Shown here: positions 1-6,782 of the stretch, piece by piece
Position numbering within the stretch: the first letter of the stretch is position 1
Layout of the letters: each line of letters opens with the position of its first letter
DNA from: Roseovarius sp. A-2
GTDB lineage: Bacteria; Pseudomonadota; Alphaproteobacteria; Rhodobacterales; Rhodobacteraceae
Direction: 5' to 3'
Length of the DNA stretch: 36,922 nt
NCBI RefSeq assembly: GCF_002072155.1
Contig: NZ_BDIY01000028.1
Coordinates: 1-36,922 of the forward strand
Translations under genes and position numbers: made by a program
Notes under the pieces: model-generated
Told to the model about the DNA's origin: nothing
The model's database searches: none
What the model saw: only the letters and a program-made list of their open reading frames with translations

Positions 1-2
1 AG

Positions 3-71
3 TCCTCCAGGAAAGAGGGCTCGCGCTACTTCATACGCAACGAAAAAGTTAGAACGCCTGTTCCAGCCTGA
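3..71 (+). CDS. Possible 3' end of an unknown gene (partial)
   Basis: An open frame enters from the window edge and ends in TGA after 22 codons. Its residues (for example SRYFIRNEKVRTPVPA) look protein-like, with balanced charge and no low-complexity translation. A 9-bp inverted repeat follows 17 bp after the stop, as expected at a gene end. A competing minus-strand frame is also open from 107 to the edge, so strand and reality are uncertain. No family is recognised. Confidence 0.3.
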   Translation, partial: SSRKEGSRYFIRNEKVRTPVPA

Positions 72-87
72 TCTGGCGACACAACGA

Positions 88-123
88 AGGACACGGACGG
101 CAGGCATCTATCACCCGTGTCCT
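88..123. repeat. 9-bp inverted repeat, possible transcription terminator
   Basis: AGGACACGG at 88-96 pairs with CCGTGTCCT at 115-123 across an 18-nt loop. It lies between the stop of a possible plus-strand gene and the convergent end of ssb. There is no clear T-run, so it may be a bidirectional or factor-dependent terminator, or simply a structured spacer. The rest of 124-254 shows no convincing gene. Confidence 0.45.
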
Positions 124-254
124 ATTACACGGAATGGCTCCATTTCTGCCGGGGCCATTTCCCTGTCTATAGCTACACTCGCCGCCGGAAAGCGGCACGG
201 CTCACGATAGACTTAGGCCGGGACAGCCCACACACAGCCGTTGCGCAACCCGTC

Positions 255-686
255 TTAAAACGGGATTTCGTCGTCGTGGTCTTTGCCTGCCGGCGCCGGC
301 GCCGGGTTGGCCGCCTGGTCCTGGCCGCCGTCGCCCTTTCCATCCAGGAAGGTCATTTCGCCGTTATAGGGGCGCAGAACGACCTCGGTCGTGTAGCGAT
401 CCTGGCCCGACTGGTCCTGCCACTTGCGGGTCTCCAGCTGGCCTTCCAGGTAGACCTTCGAGCCCTTCTTGAGATATTGCTCGGCCAGGCCGACCAACGC
501 GGTGTTGAAGATGGCGACGCGGTGCCACTCGGTGCGCTCGCGGCGCTCGCCGGTGTTGCGGTCCTTCCAGGTTTCCGAGGTTGCGACCGACAGGTTGGCG
601 ACTTTGCCGCCATTGTCGAAGTTGCGGATCTCGGGGTCCTGGCCGAGATTGCCGATGATGATGACTTTGTTGACGCTTCCGGCCAT
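255..686 (-). CDS. ssb: Single-stranded DNA-binding protein
   Basis: The 143-residue product binds single-stranded DNA during replication and recombination. The N-terminal OB fold (about residues 4-105) begins MAGSVNKVIIIGNLGQDPE, and the block TEWHRVAIFN is typical of bacterial SSBs. A short Pro/Ala/Gly linker leads to the acidic tip DDEIPF, which normally docks partner proteins. It is shorter than many host SSBs, as is common in phages. A strong ribosome site (AGGAGG) lies about 10 bases before the ATG. It is the last gene of the leftward early operon, behind the Acb2-like gene, and belongs with the RecE-like exonuclease upstream. Confidence 0.97.
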   Translation of the reverse strand: MAGSVNKVIIIGNLGQDPEIRNFDNGGKVANLSVATSETWKDRNTGERRERTEWHRVAIFNTALVGLAEQYLKKGSKVYLEGQLETRKWQDQSGQDRYTTEVVLRPYNGEMTFLDGKGDGGQDQAANPAPAPAGKDHDDEIPF

Positions 687-702
687 GTGATCTGCCTCCT
701 GA

Positions 703-945
703 TTACTGAGTGATGCCGCGGACGGCGCGCATCACGGCGCCCTCGATGTGTGTGCGTGCGAGGGAGAACTCTCTACCAGCTTCGGGCTTGTCATGCTGGA
801 GCGCATAGAGCCGGTCGATGATCTGATCTCCTGTCCGCTTTATGTCGTCGATCTGGGCCTTCTAGAGATCGCTCAGCGTCCGGTATTTCGACCGGGTGCC
901 GCTGTTTTCCGCGCGCTGATCGTCAGTGCTGTTGAAACCTGCCAT
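703..945 (-). pseudogene. Acb2/Tad1-hairpin-like small protein interrupted by an in-frame amber codon
   Basis: The frame starts at ATG 945 behind AAAAGGA and runs 80 codons to TAA at 703, but codon 28 (864-862) is TAG. Both sides read well in one frame: KYRTLSDL before it, KAQIDDIKRTGDQIIDRL after it, then REFSLARTHIEGAVMRAV. This pattern (YR.L, I..IK..G, and an A-T-.-.-E-x-A-V-M-R-A-V helix) matches my recollection of the Acb2/Tad1 hairpin family. Acb2 proteins sequester cyclic nucleotide signals of CBASS and Thoeris immunity. GAG to TAG is one base change, so a nonsense mutation is the simplest reading; amber read-through is possible. It sits 17 bp before ssb. Family call moderate; the amber codon is certain in this sequence. 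Confidence 0.7.
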
Positions 946-980
946 GGGATATTCCTTTTCAGTTGATGGCTGCTTGTCGG

Positions 981-1028
981 GGCTCTCCGTAAAGAGCCTG
1001 GAGAAGCAGCCGGGGCCGAAGCCCCGGC
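981..1028 (-). terminator. Two tandem hairpins, possible attenuator or processing site
   Basis: Read on the minus strand, GCCGGGGC-TTCG-GCCCCGGC (1028-1009) forms an 8-bp stem with a UUCG tetraloop. A second stem follows (998-993 with 986-981, GGCTCT/AGAGCC). The tract after the first stem is only partly T-rich (TGCTTCTC). The hairpins lie between the 72-codon gene and the Acb2-like gene, so they may reduce read-through into the distal operon. Confidence 0.5.
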
Positions 1029-1035
1029 GCCGGGT

Positions 1036-1254
1036 TTAGGCCACTTCACGCGGGCGATACGCGCCGATCGCGGCGATGAAGCTGTCCGCCGAATCATCCG
1101 CGGCGCTATCTCCGCCGGCGGCTTCGTAAGCCTCGTTGTCCTCGAATTCGTCCGCGAATGCCTCCAGATACTGGTCGCGAGCCGCGTCGAATTCTTCGGG
1201 CGTCTGTGCGTCGAGAAAGTCGGAAGCGGTCGGAAAGTTTACGTTCATGTTCAT
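1036..1254 (-). CDS. Small acidic protein of unknown function
   Basis: A 72-residue product with no family I recognise. It is rich in Asp, Glu and Ala, with an acidic middle (about residues 18-58, including ADEFEDNEAYEAAGGD), so it should be strongly negatively charged; phage DNA-mimic proteins can look like this, but that is only a possibility. ATG 1254 has GGAG about 9 bases upstream. It is the first gene behind the promoter-like element at 1321-1347, and tandem hairpins follow its stop. Codon 3 is also ATG, so the start may be two codons further in. Confidence 0.75.
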   Translation of the reverse strand: MNMNVNFPTASDFLDAQTPEEFDAARDQYLEAFADEFEDNEAYEAAGGDSAADDSADSFIAAIGAYRPREVA

Positions 1255-1320
1255 GTCTTAGTCTCCGTATTTTGCCGGTAGCAGCCCCCGGCGGTGTGTG
1301 TTTCGTTCGCTGCTGAGAAG

Positions 1321-1347
1321 TAAATACGCCCGGCGGAGCGCGTTCAA
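1321..1347 (-). promoter_or_regulatory. Early-class promoter-like element A with dyad over the -35
   Basis: On the minus strand TTGAAC (1347-1342) is followed after 15 bp by TATTTA (1326-1321), with GGGCG just before the -10. A perfect 10-bp inverted repeat (1331-1340 with 1350-1359) spans the -35 hexamer. The same layout recurs at 3429-3456, 8978-9005 and 12370-12398. It would drive the 72-codon gene, the Acb2-like gene and ssb. On the plus strand the dyad followed by TTTTT resembles a terminator, but there is no plus-strand gene to terminate. Confidence 0.6.
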
Positions 1348-1381
1348 AACGCTCCGCCGATTTTTCTGTTCACGCTTTGTT

Positions 1382-1552
1382 TCAATCCTGTTTCACCGGA
1401 ACCTCCTTCGTTGGCGGACGGGCGACATAGACCCGGCCGGTCTTCATTTCGAGCACCGGACGACCCACTCGGACCGTCTGAGCCATCCCCGCCGGCTGGT
1501 CTTCGACGACATGGCCGGCGGGGACGAGGCGGAGTTCGAGCGGGCAGAACAT
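1382..1552 (-). CDS. Small protein of unknown function (56 aa)
   Basis: ATG at 1552 overlaps the TGA of the upstream gene by one base (TGATG), implying translational coupling, and TGA at 1384-1382 ends the frame. The product contains an LRLVPAGHVVED stretch and then VGRPVLEMKTGRVYVARPP, which looks like a short beta-rich domain. No family recognised. It is followed directly by the inverted repeat and promoter-like element A, so it is probably the last gene of the exonuclease operon. Confidence 0.7.
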   Translation of the reverse strand: MFCPLELRLVPAGHVVEDQPAGMAQTVRVGRPVLEMKTGRVYVARPPTKEVPVKQD

Positions 1553-2190
1553 CAGTCGTCGCCCAGAGCCGCATTCAAGTCATCGACCGCGGCATTGGGG
1601 TCGGTGGCGCGGTGCTCTTGGGCGGCCTTTTCCAGGGCGATGAGCTGGCCATAAATGCCGTCGTCCAGCTCGGCCTTCACCTCGTCCGGAACCTTGGCCC
1701 AGGCCTCATCGACGGTTGGCGCATCCTTGCTCTCCGCAACAGCCAGGAGACGCTCGCGCCACTTGCTCGCGGTCGTGTTCGCCTCAACCCGAAGAGGCTT
1801 GACGGTGAAGTTTCCGCGCGCATTTCGAGCCGTCGCCAGGTTCAGGGTGCGAGGTTGGGTCAGGCCCTCCATTTCGAGTACACGGATCCCGCCGACATCC
1901 GCGCCGCCGAAACGGACCTTCGGATCGCACCAGATCGTGCAGTGGAGGCCGATCCATTTCGAGGCATCCAGACCCCACACCAGGCCGAGGATGCGGCGCA
2001 CCGTAAGCGCCGGCTTCCACGGCTTGCCGTCGTCGCCATCGAAGTAGAGCCACAGCGGCTGCTGGGGATTCTTCTCGTCCAACTTCACATCCCGGATCCG
2101 GATTGTCCGCGGTCCAGAAAGGAGGTCGTAGGCGTTGAGCTGATCGGTTTTTCCGACCATGGTTTTCGTGATGTCGATTGCTTTGGTCAT
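1552..2190 (-). CDS. Conserved phage protein next to the RecE-like exonuclease (function unknown)
   Basis: A 212-residue soluble protein. Start chosen at ATG 2190 because it overlaps the exonuclease stop (ATGA); upstream codons in frame lie inside that gene. The N-terminus (ITKTMVGKTDQLNAYDLL) and the central W-rich segment (about residues 55-90: GKPWKPALTVRRIL, then WGLDASKWIG, then CDPKVRFGG) are features I associate with a family that sits beside RecE-type exonucleases in alphaproteobacterial phages. The C-terminus (about 140-212) is helical and charged. Position suggests a partner in recombination, perhaps an annealing or DNA-binding role, but nothing in the sequence proves it. Confidence 0.85.
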   Translation of the reverse strand: MTKAIDITKTMVGKTDQLNAYDLLSGPRTIRIRDVKLDEKNPQQPLWLYFDGDDGKPWKPALTVRRILGLVWGLDASKWIGLHCTIWCDPKVRFGGADVGGIRVLEMEGLTQPRTLNLATARNARGNFTVKPLRVEANTTASKWRERLLAVAESKDAPTVDEAWAKVPDEVKAELDDGIYGQLIALEKAAQEHRATDPNAAVDDLNAALGDD

Positions 2191-3206
2191 GCTACCAATA
2201 CTCCGTTTTCGTCTTCCATTTCTTCCTGACGCAAGCGCCATGCGGGCAGTCCGATCGGGCGGATGTCGCGCGAATATCCGGGCCACTGATCACGGCCGAT
2301 TGCGTCCGCAAGCGCGTTCAAATCCTCGCGGATTTCGCGACGGCCGATCTCCATAGAGATCGGGTCGAGCACATAGACGGCATTCAGATACGGGGCCTTC
2401 TTCTCTACCGCGCCGAACACGAAATGCTTCGGCACCTCGAGACCTTCAGGCAGCCGCTGACCGCTCTGCTCGATCGCCTTGCGCAGGCCATCGAGGTAGA
2501 AAGGCGCCTGGACATAGTACCGAAACTTCTCGACAGACCGCTCGAACGAATGCTCGCGCGCGTCGTCGGTGGTCTTGAGATCGAAGACGACATCGCCGAC
2601 CCACAGATCTGGGCGACAGCGGCAAAGGAGGCCCGTCTCTTCGTCGCGCCAGTATGCCGACAGCTCGGCCTTCCCGCGCGGGTCAGTCAGCAGCTTGCGC
2701 ATCTTGGGATGTTCGAGAGCGGCGTCACGCATGCCGCGAACATCGCGCCACTGCGCCGGCGTCAAAATCGTCTTACCTGCGGCCTCTTCGGCGTGCATTG
2801 CCTTGAGATCGTCCAAGATCTGCACGCTCGGGTCTGCCTCGCGCAGGCGGTCGATGAGATCAGATTTCTTGCCGCTGACCGGGAGCCCGTGCTCTTTCAG
2901 TCGGGCCTTCAGATCGTCCGTTGTCGCGAGCGCATCGGGCCACTGCGACCCATCGAACGGGAGCGCGAATTCCTTTTCGAACTGGTCGGGCTCGAGCAGA
3001 ACGCCGTGCTCTGCGCTGCCGACAACCATTGCCGCCGTCTCTTCGCGTTCGGCTCCGGCTGCGCGCTGTTCTTGCGCGAATTTGAAGTGTGCGAGAGAGC
3101 GCCGGACGACGTCCAAGCTGCTCTTCGACACACCAGGGCCGCCGTGGTATTCCGCGTTCGATTTGCCGGCGAAAATGCCGAGCGGATGATCTTCATTGCC
3201 TGTCAT
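2187..3206 (-). CDS. RecE-like PD-(D/E)XK exonuclease with internal SAP-like domain
   Basis: The 339-residue product should degrade one strand of double-stranded DNA ends for phage recombination, as exonuclease VIII (RecE) does. Seen: YHGGPGVSKSSL near residues 20-31; a Gly-x-Ala-x-His-like site at SAEHGVL (His67); Glu181; RPD (Asp200); DLKTT (Asp209, Lys211), the D...DxK core; and Q233-x3-Y237. Residues about 95-122 (TTDDLKARLKEHGLPVSGKK and following) form a SAP/HeH-type DNA-binding helix-extended-helix inserted before the nuclease core. The start at 3206 overlaps the stop of the gene upstream (ATGA). The usual annealing partner RecT is not recognised nearby; the 212-residue gene downstream is a candidate replacement. 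Confidence 0.88.
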   Translation of the reverse strand: MTGNEDHPLGIFAGKSNAEYHGGPGVSKSSLDVVRRSLAHFKFAQEQRAAGAEREETAAMVVGSAEHGVLLEPDQFEKEFALPFDGSQWPDALATTDDLKARLKEHGLPVSGKKSDLIDRLREADPSVQILDDLKAMHAEEAAGKTILTPAQWRDVRGMRDAALEHPKMRKLLTDPRGKAELSAYWRDEETGLLCRCRPDLWVGDVVFDLKTTDDAREHSFERSVEKFRYYVQAPFYLDGLRKAIEQSGQRLPEGLEVPKHFVFGAVEKKAPYLNAVYVLDPISMEIGRREIREDLNALADAIGRDQWPGYSRDIRPIGLPAWRLRQEEMEDENGVLVA

Positions 3207-3406
3207 GGACCTACTCCGTACTTGCGTTTTTTCTGGTTGATTTGCGTCTCGAGTATCTGGATTTCCGAGTTTGCCCGCGTCAGCTTTTCGACTGCCTCTT
3301 CGCGGTCGATGAGGGCGATCTCGAGATCGACAACGGACGCGCCGAGATCCCGCCATTCGTCGAGCGGCATGCTCTCTCGAACAAAGAAAAGGTCTCGCAG
3401 TCGCAT
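3203..3406 (-). CDS. Small coiled-coil protein of unknown function
   Basis: The 67-residue product is helical, with a heptad-like stretch (about residues 25-58: VVDLEIALIDREEAVEKL followed by a Q-rich helix), then a basic end (KKRK). Two starts are possible. ATG 3406 has GGAG six bases upstream; ATG 3418 would leave almost no leader behind the promoter-like element at 3429-3456 and has no ribosome site, so 3406 is preferred. Its stop overlaps the exonuclease start (ATGA). Confidence 0.75.
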   Translation of the reverse strand: MRLRDLFFVRESMPLDEWRDLGASVVDLEIALIDREEAVEKLTRANSEIQILETQINQKKRKYGVGP

Positions 3407-3428
3407 CTTCGTCTCCATCGTTTCAATG

Positions 3429-3456
3429 GAGATACGCCCCGGTGAGGTCGGTCCAA
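3429..3456 (-). promoter_or_regulatory. Early-class promoter-like element B
   Basis: Minus strand: TTGGAC (3456-3451), 16-bp spacer ending GGGGCG, then TATCTC (3434-3429). The arms CGCCCC (3435-3440) and GGGGCG (3463-3468) form an inverted repeat that brackets the -35. The block TTTTGGACCGA and the block GGGGCGTATYTCC are shared with the element before the sigma gene. It should drive the coiled-coil gene, the exonuclease and the two genes downstream. Confidence 0.65.
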
Positions 3457-3475
3457 AACGCTGGGGCGAATTTCT

Positions 3476-3736
3476 TCAGGCCGCGAAATCCGACTCGCTG
3501 ATCGACGGAAAATGACGAAGCGCCGCGACGAGAGGGATGTAGCTCGCGCCAGATTTCCGCGTCTGAAAGCCGATCTCGCGCACGACATTCATGAGCTCAT
3601 CGTTCGAGGCTTTTGTCGTCACGCGAGCGTCCGCCGCGGCGATGAAAGTCCGCAACATCGACAGCACATCGGAGGCAGGAAGATCAGCATCTTCAGCGAA
3701 TGCGCTGATGTAGCGGATCAGGTTTTCTCGGGTCAT
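3476..3736 (-). CDS. Small protein of unknown function (86 aa)
   Basis: The product is predominantly helical, with DLPASDVLSMLRTFIAAA near residues 18-35 and a second helix around residues 44-55. I see no convincing helix-turn-helix, membrane segment or metal motif. ATG 3736 has CTGGAG about 7 bases upstream. It is the first leftward gene beside the divergent GC-rich region and is separated from the next gene by promoter-like element B, so it may be transcribed on its own. Such a position often holds a regulator, but this is not supported by sequence. Confidence 0.7.
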   Translation of the reverse strand: MTRENLIRYISAFAEDADLPASDVLSMLRTFIAAADARVTTKASNDELMNVVREIGFQTRKSGASYIPLVAALRHFPSISESDFAA

Positions 3737-4189
3737 GGCGGTCTCCAGTTCTAGGGTGTGTCTTCAGGACATAGAGACGCGATCAGCCATTCGGAAACGA
3801 ACGGGAAAGCCCGCCGCAGGCGCGCCTGGGAGGGTCCAGGGAGGGGCAGCGCGTGCGCCACTTCCCTGGGAACGGAGAGGGGTCCGGGGAGAAGCGTGGA
3901 GCGTGTCACCCCGGTCGGCAGACAGCCCCGTCGGAGACGCGCTGGAGAGGGTTCGGGAGAGGGGTGGCAAGAAACCCCTTTCCCGGGAGCAGGGGTCCAG
4001 GGGAGTGCGGAACGATGCCCTGGCCTCCCCGGAGGGGTCCCGCTGAAAGCGGCCGCCCGGCGAGGGCCGAACGGGCTGTGCTGAACGAACCCGGAGGGTG
4101 AAGTGCAGCCAGCTTAGTGAGTATCCACTCCGCACCAAATTGGAGCGGCGAACGGATTGGGGCTCCACCTCCCGTCAAAGGAGCCCACC
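3737..4189. promoter_or_regulatory. Divergent GC-rich intergenic control region
   Basis: These 453 bases separate the leftward early operon from the rightward Mob/helicase operon and hold no convincing gene on either strand, although all frames are long because of GC content. They contain five imperfect repeats of a GGGGTCC-type sequence (3831-4040) and several short G/C hairpins. Both early transcripts should start here. I could not place confident -35/-10 pairs for either direction. Confidence 0.55.
3831..4040. repeat. Five imperfect AGGGGTCCRGGGGAG-type repeats
   Basis: Copies begin near 3831 (AGGGTCCAGGGAGGGG), 3875 (GAGAGGGGTCCGGGGAG), 3945 (GAGAGGGTTCGGGAG), 3989 (AGCAGGGGTCCAGGGGAG) and 4031 (GGAGGGGTCC, half copy). 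Distances between the central T residues are 48, 69, 44 and 42 bases, all in one orientation. Spaced direct repeats in a noncoding divergent region suggest binding sites for a regulator or replication protein. G-rich sequence also repeats by chance, so confidence is moderate. Confidence 0.45.
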
Positions 4190-5377
4190 ATGACACAGAA
4201 GCAACACCCCCTCGTATTCGGCATGCGCGCGATCTGGCCAGGCCAACTCTCCAGGATCGAAATGCACCAGACCAGGACCGGCGGAGACCTGTCACATATC
4301 CGCCCTGGCAGGACGCATCTCAATGCTTTCCTGATCGGTGGTCCCGAGTGGCGCGAGCAGCTCGAGGAAGACATTCGGCGCGCGTCTGAGCTGAACCACA
4401 GGCACGCCTACGCCGCGCGTCGGTGGGTCAGGAAACGCAAGAAAGAGGCTGCCGAGATCCGTCGCGCTGGGCCGGTCGATCCGTGGAAGCGGGACCGCGC
4501 CGAAGGACCGTTGCGCGAGTTCATCTTCACCGCCAACAAGAAGCACTTCGAGGGTGACACTCCAGGCTTCTCAGACGCGGAGAGAGAGGATGTGTTTCGC
4601 CGATGCTTCTTGCGTGCTTCGAGGGATCAGTTCGGCGAGGCGTGCGTCGCAGCGTGGGAGGATCACGACGAAGAAGGTTATCATATCCACGGAGTGTTGG
4701 CTCCGTGGGTGATGACCGAAAGCAAGCAGGGTGGAAGACAGCGCCGTCTCGAACCTTCATCCATTCCGGTCGTGAAGAACTACGAAGCCGGTCACGATAT
4801 CTTCGCGAAATACTTCGAGCCAGCCGGACTTGTTCGCGGCGAGAAGAGAGCCGAAAGGCGACGGGAAGCCTTCGAGGCGGAGGGCAAATCGGAGCTGCCG
4901 GCACAGAATACTTCGTGCCATGACTGGCGCGCCGATGAAGCCGTTCGGCTCGACGAGAAGCGCAAGAAAGCGGCCCGGGCGTGGGTCCAGGCGCGGAAGA
5001 AAGAAGCCGCGGCGCGCGAGGCTCAGGCGCGCGCAGATCGGATGGAGAAAGAGGCGCGCCAGGCGCGGGCGGAGGCCGCGGCACAGGCGCGCCGGGACCG
5101 TCAGGAGCGCGAGGCCCGGGCCGCGGAAATCTCCAGACGAGAGGCCGCCGTAGAGAAGCGCGAAGAGGCTGCGACCGTGAAAGAAACGGATCTCGCGCGC
5201 CGCACCAAGCTCTTCGTTGAAGACCTCAAGAAATTCGTCGATTTCGGCGACGCCATACGTGCGGCGGCGACGAAACTGGGTCTCGGCGATCACCCTCTGG
5301 TCGCCGGCGGATTGCGCGCGCTGCAGGGAATGCGCGACCTCTTGGTGAAAGAGAAACAGAAAACCGAGGAGAGGTGA
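4190..5377 (+). CDS. Mob/Pre-like HUH-family DNA strand-transfer protein
   Basis: A 395-residue protein resembling the MobV/Pre relaxases that nick plasmid DNA at an origin. Seen: an N-terminal MHQTR (His26, Arg29) followed by RTHLNAFLIGG (about 41-51), in the order of motif I and the RSHLN block of MobV proteins; and HDEEGYHIHGVLAPW (about 159-173), carrying an HUH pair (His165, His167) after an acidic DE, like the metal-binding motif of that family. Residues about 265-360 are a long Arg/Glu/Ala coiled coil. Start 4190 follows AAAGGAG; a longer reading from 4157 lacks a ribosome site. It is followed by a helicase. In a phage it could initiate replication or be a captured mobilization gene. 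Activity is inferred. Confidence 0.68.
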   Translation: MTQKQHPLVFGMRAIWPGQLSRIEMHQTRTGGDLSHIRPGRTHLNAFLIGGPEWREQLEEDIRRASELNHRHAYAARRWVRKRKKEAAEIRRAGPVDPWKRDRAEGPLREFIFTANKKHFEGDTPGFSDAEREDVFRRCFLRASRDQFGEACVAAWEDHDEEGYHIHGVLAPWVMTESKQGGRQRRLEPSSIPVVKNYEAGHDIFAKYFEPAGLVRGEKRAERRREAFEAEGKSELPAQNTSCHDWRADEAVRLDEKRKKAARAWVQARKKEAAAREAQARADRMEKEARQARAEAAAQARRDRQEREARAAEISRREAAVEKREEAATVKETDLARRTKLFVEDLKKFVDFGDAIRAAATKLGLGDHPLVAGGLRALQGMRDLLVKEKQKTEER

Positions 5378-5379
5378 CG

Positions 5380-5391
5380 GGACCGATATTC
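5380..5391 (+). promoter_or_regulatory. GGACCGATATTC element, copy 1
   Basis: Exact 12-bp core, with ACCGA-TATTC-TCGGT forming a 5-bp dyad. The helicase ATG starts six bases after the core, and there is no ribosome binding site between. If GATATT acts as the -10, transcription would begin at or next to the ATG, giving a leaderless messenger. No GAAC lies 14 bp upstream in this copy. Confidence 0.65.
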
Positions 5392-5396
5392 TCGGT

Positions 5397-6782
5397 ATGT
5401 CTGTCTCTCTACGGCCATATCAGAAATCCGACGTAGATAACCTGCGCACCGCTCTCCAGGGCGGTGCCAGGCGCGTCCTTTTCGAAGCCTCTGTCGGCTA
5501 CGGAAAGTCGGTCGTCATCGAACATCTGGCCGCCGCATACTCGGCCGCCCGCCGCCGCGTCTGGGTTCTGTCAAACCGGTCGGCGGTTGTGGGCCAGCTG
5601 CGCGATCGGGCCGGCGGAATGCCGGGCGTGGAGGTTATGACAGTGCAGGCGGCTGATCGGCGGCGGGCAGCCCTGGCAGCAGATCCGGCACATCTGGTCC
5701 TGGCGGACGAGATCCACATGGGTGGCTCTGGGCCGCAGTATGGCCGGGTGTTCGACTGCGCGCCTGGTGCGACGGTCATCGGCTTCACGGGATCGCCACG
5801 CGGATCGACATTCGAGGTTCTGCCCGCCCATGTTCCTGGTCGAGACGCGGCGTGGCTGACCCAACAAGGATACCTCTCCCCTCTCCGATATGTCTGCCCG
5901 GATGTTCTCGACATGAAGGGCGTTCGGAAGCGCAACGGCGACTTCGATCCCGCCGCGGCAATGGCCCGAATGGAGGAGGGCAAGATCTTCGGGAAATCTC
6001 TCGAGACCTGGAGAGAGTTCGCACTGGGCCAGCCGTCTCTTGGCTTCTGCGTGAATGTGAAACACGCCATGGAGACCGCCGACGCATTCCGCCGAGCCGG
6101 GCACAAATGCGAGGTCCTGGTCGGCAAAGACAGCGATGATGAGGTGCGCGAGAAAATCGCGTTCCTCGCCGACGGCGGCTTGGTCTTTTCTGTCGACAAA
6201 GTTTCCGCAGGCTTCGATCTCCCGGATCTCCGCGCAATCATCTCTCTACGCCCATCTGAGTCGGAACAGCTCTGGGTCCAACAACTCGGTCGGGTTGCCC
6301 GGGCCGCTGACGGAAAGGATTTCGGCCTGGTTCTTGACCATGTCGGAAATGGTGATCGCCTGGGCACGCTGACTGAGAAGCGCGACTGGCGAAATCTGAG
6401 CAAGACGCGGGGCCAGAGGAAGGCGGAAGACGGCTCCAACCTCGCGACCCGCACCTGCGAGGAGTGCTACCACCTTTTCGAGGCCGGCCCCAAGAAATGC
6501 CCGCAATGCGGGGCCGCCTTGGAGAAGGATCGGCGCATCCCAGCCGATGAGTCTGTGCGCCTCCGGGCGATCGAAGCCGATGAGCTGGAGGCACGCCGCA
6601 GCGAGGCGAAAGCTCTGCGTAAGCGCCAGGGCCAAAGCATCCGGCAGATGTCGGGATGGCTGGGCTTCGACAAAGCCGTGGCGAACATGAAGGCGCGTCA
6701 CGCCCGCGCGACCCGGCAGGGTGATGATCTGGTCCGAGAGTTCGCTGAGCGTGAGCTGCGATCCTATGGGCGCGCACCATGA
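5397..6782 (+). CDS. Superfamily 2 DEAD/DEAH-type helicase with zinc ribbon
   Basis: A 461-residue ATP-dependent nucleic-acid helicase. Order of motifs: RPYQKSDVDNL (Q-like motif, about 6-16), SVGYGKSVV (Walker A, about 33-41), LADEIHMGG (DEIH Walker B, about 100-108), GFTGSPRG (motif III, about 130-137), and QQLGRVARAADGK (motif VI, about 296-308). Then follows CEECYHLFEAGPKKCPQCG, a four-cysteine zinc ribbon (about 353-371), and a charged helical tail. Such proteins act in phage replication or recombination. Its ATG directly follows a GGACCGATATTC element, and its stop overlaps the nuclease start (ATGA). Confidence 0.93.
   Translation: MSVSLRPYQKSDVDNLRTALQGGARRVLFEASVGYGKSVVIEHLAAAYSAARRRVWVLSNRSAVVGQLRDRAGGMPGVEVMTVQAADRRRAALAADPAHLVLADEIHMGGSGPQYGRVFDCAPGATVIGFTGSPRGSTFEVLPAHVPGRDAAWLTQQGYLSPLRYVCPDVLDMKGVRKRNGDFDPAAAMARMEEGKIFGKSLETWREFALGQPSLGFCVNVKHAMETADAFRRAGHKCEVLVGKDSDDEVREKIAFLADGGLVFSVDKVSAGFDLPDLRAIISLRPSESEQLWVQQLGRVARAADGKDFGLVLDHVGNGDRLGTLTEKRDWRNLSKTRGQRKAEDGSNLATRTCEECYHLFEAGPKKCPQCGAALEKDRRIPADESVRLRAIEADELEARRSEAKALRKRQGQSIRQMSGWLGFDKAVANMKARHARATRQGDDLVREFAERELRSYGRAP

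Noticed and set aside
1..107. Minus-strand frame open to the window edge (ATG at 107)
   Set aside because: Ribosome site is weak and it competes with a more natural plus-strand gene end; too short to decide.
1..254. Search for the left copy of the 20-base tRNA end (attL)
   Set aside because: No match to GATTCCGCCCCCGGGCACCA was found here; the left junction must lie outside the window.
117..713. Long plus-strand frame opposite ssb
   Set aside because: It is the antisense shadow of ssb in high-GC DNA, has no ribosome site and a repetitive Val/Leu/Ala composition.
1331..1365. Stem plus TTTTT reads as a plus-strand terminator
   Set aside because: No plus-strand gene ends here; the same place in sister elements is a dyad over a minus-strand -35.
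2178..3515. 445-codon plus-strand frame
   Set aside because: Antisense of the exonuclease, whose motifs and coupled starts show the minus strand is real.
3764..4168. Overlapping frames on both strands in the divergent region
   Set aside because: Translations are Pro/Arg/Ser-rich in every frame and change with GC content; repeats explain the region better.
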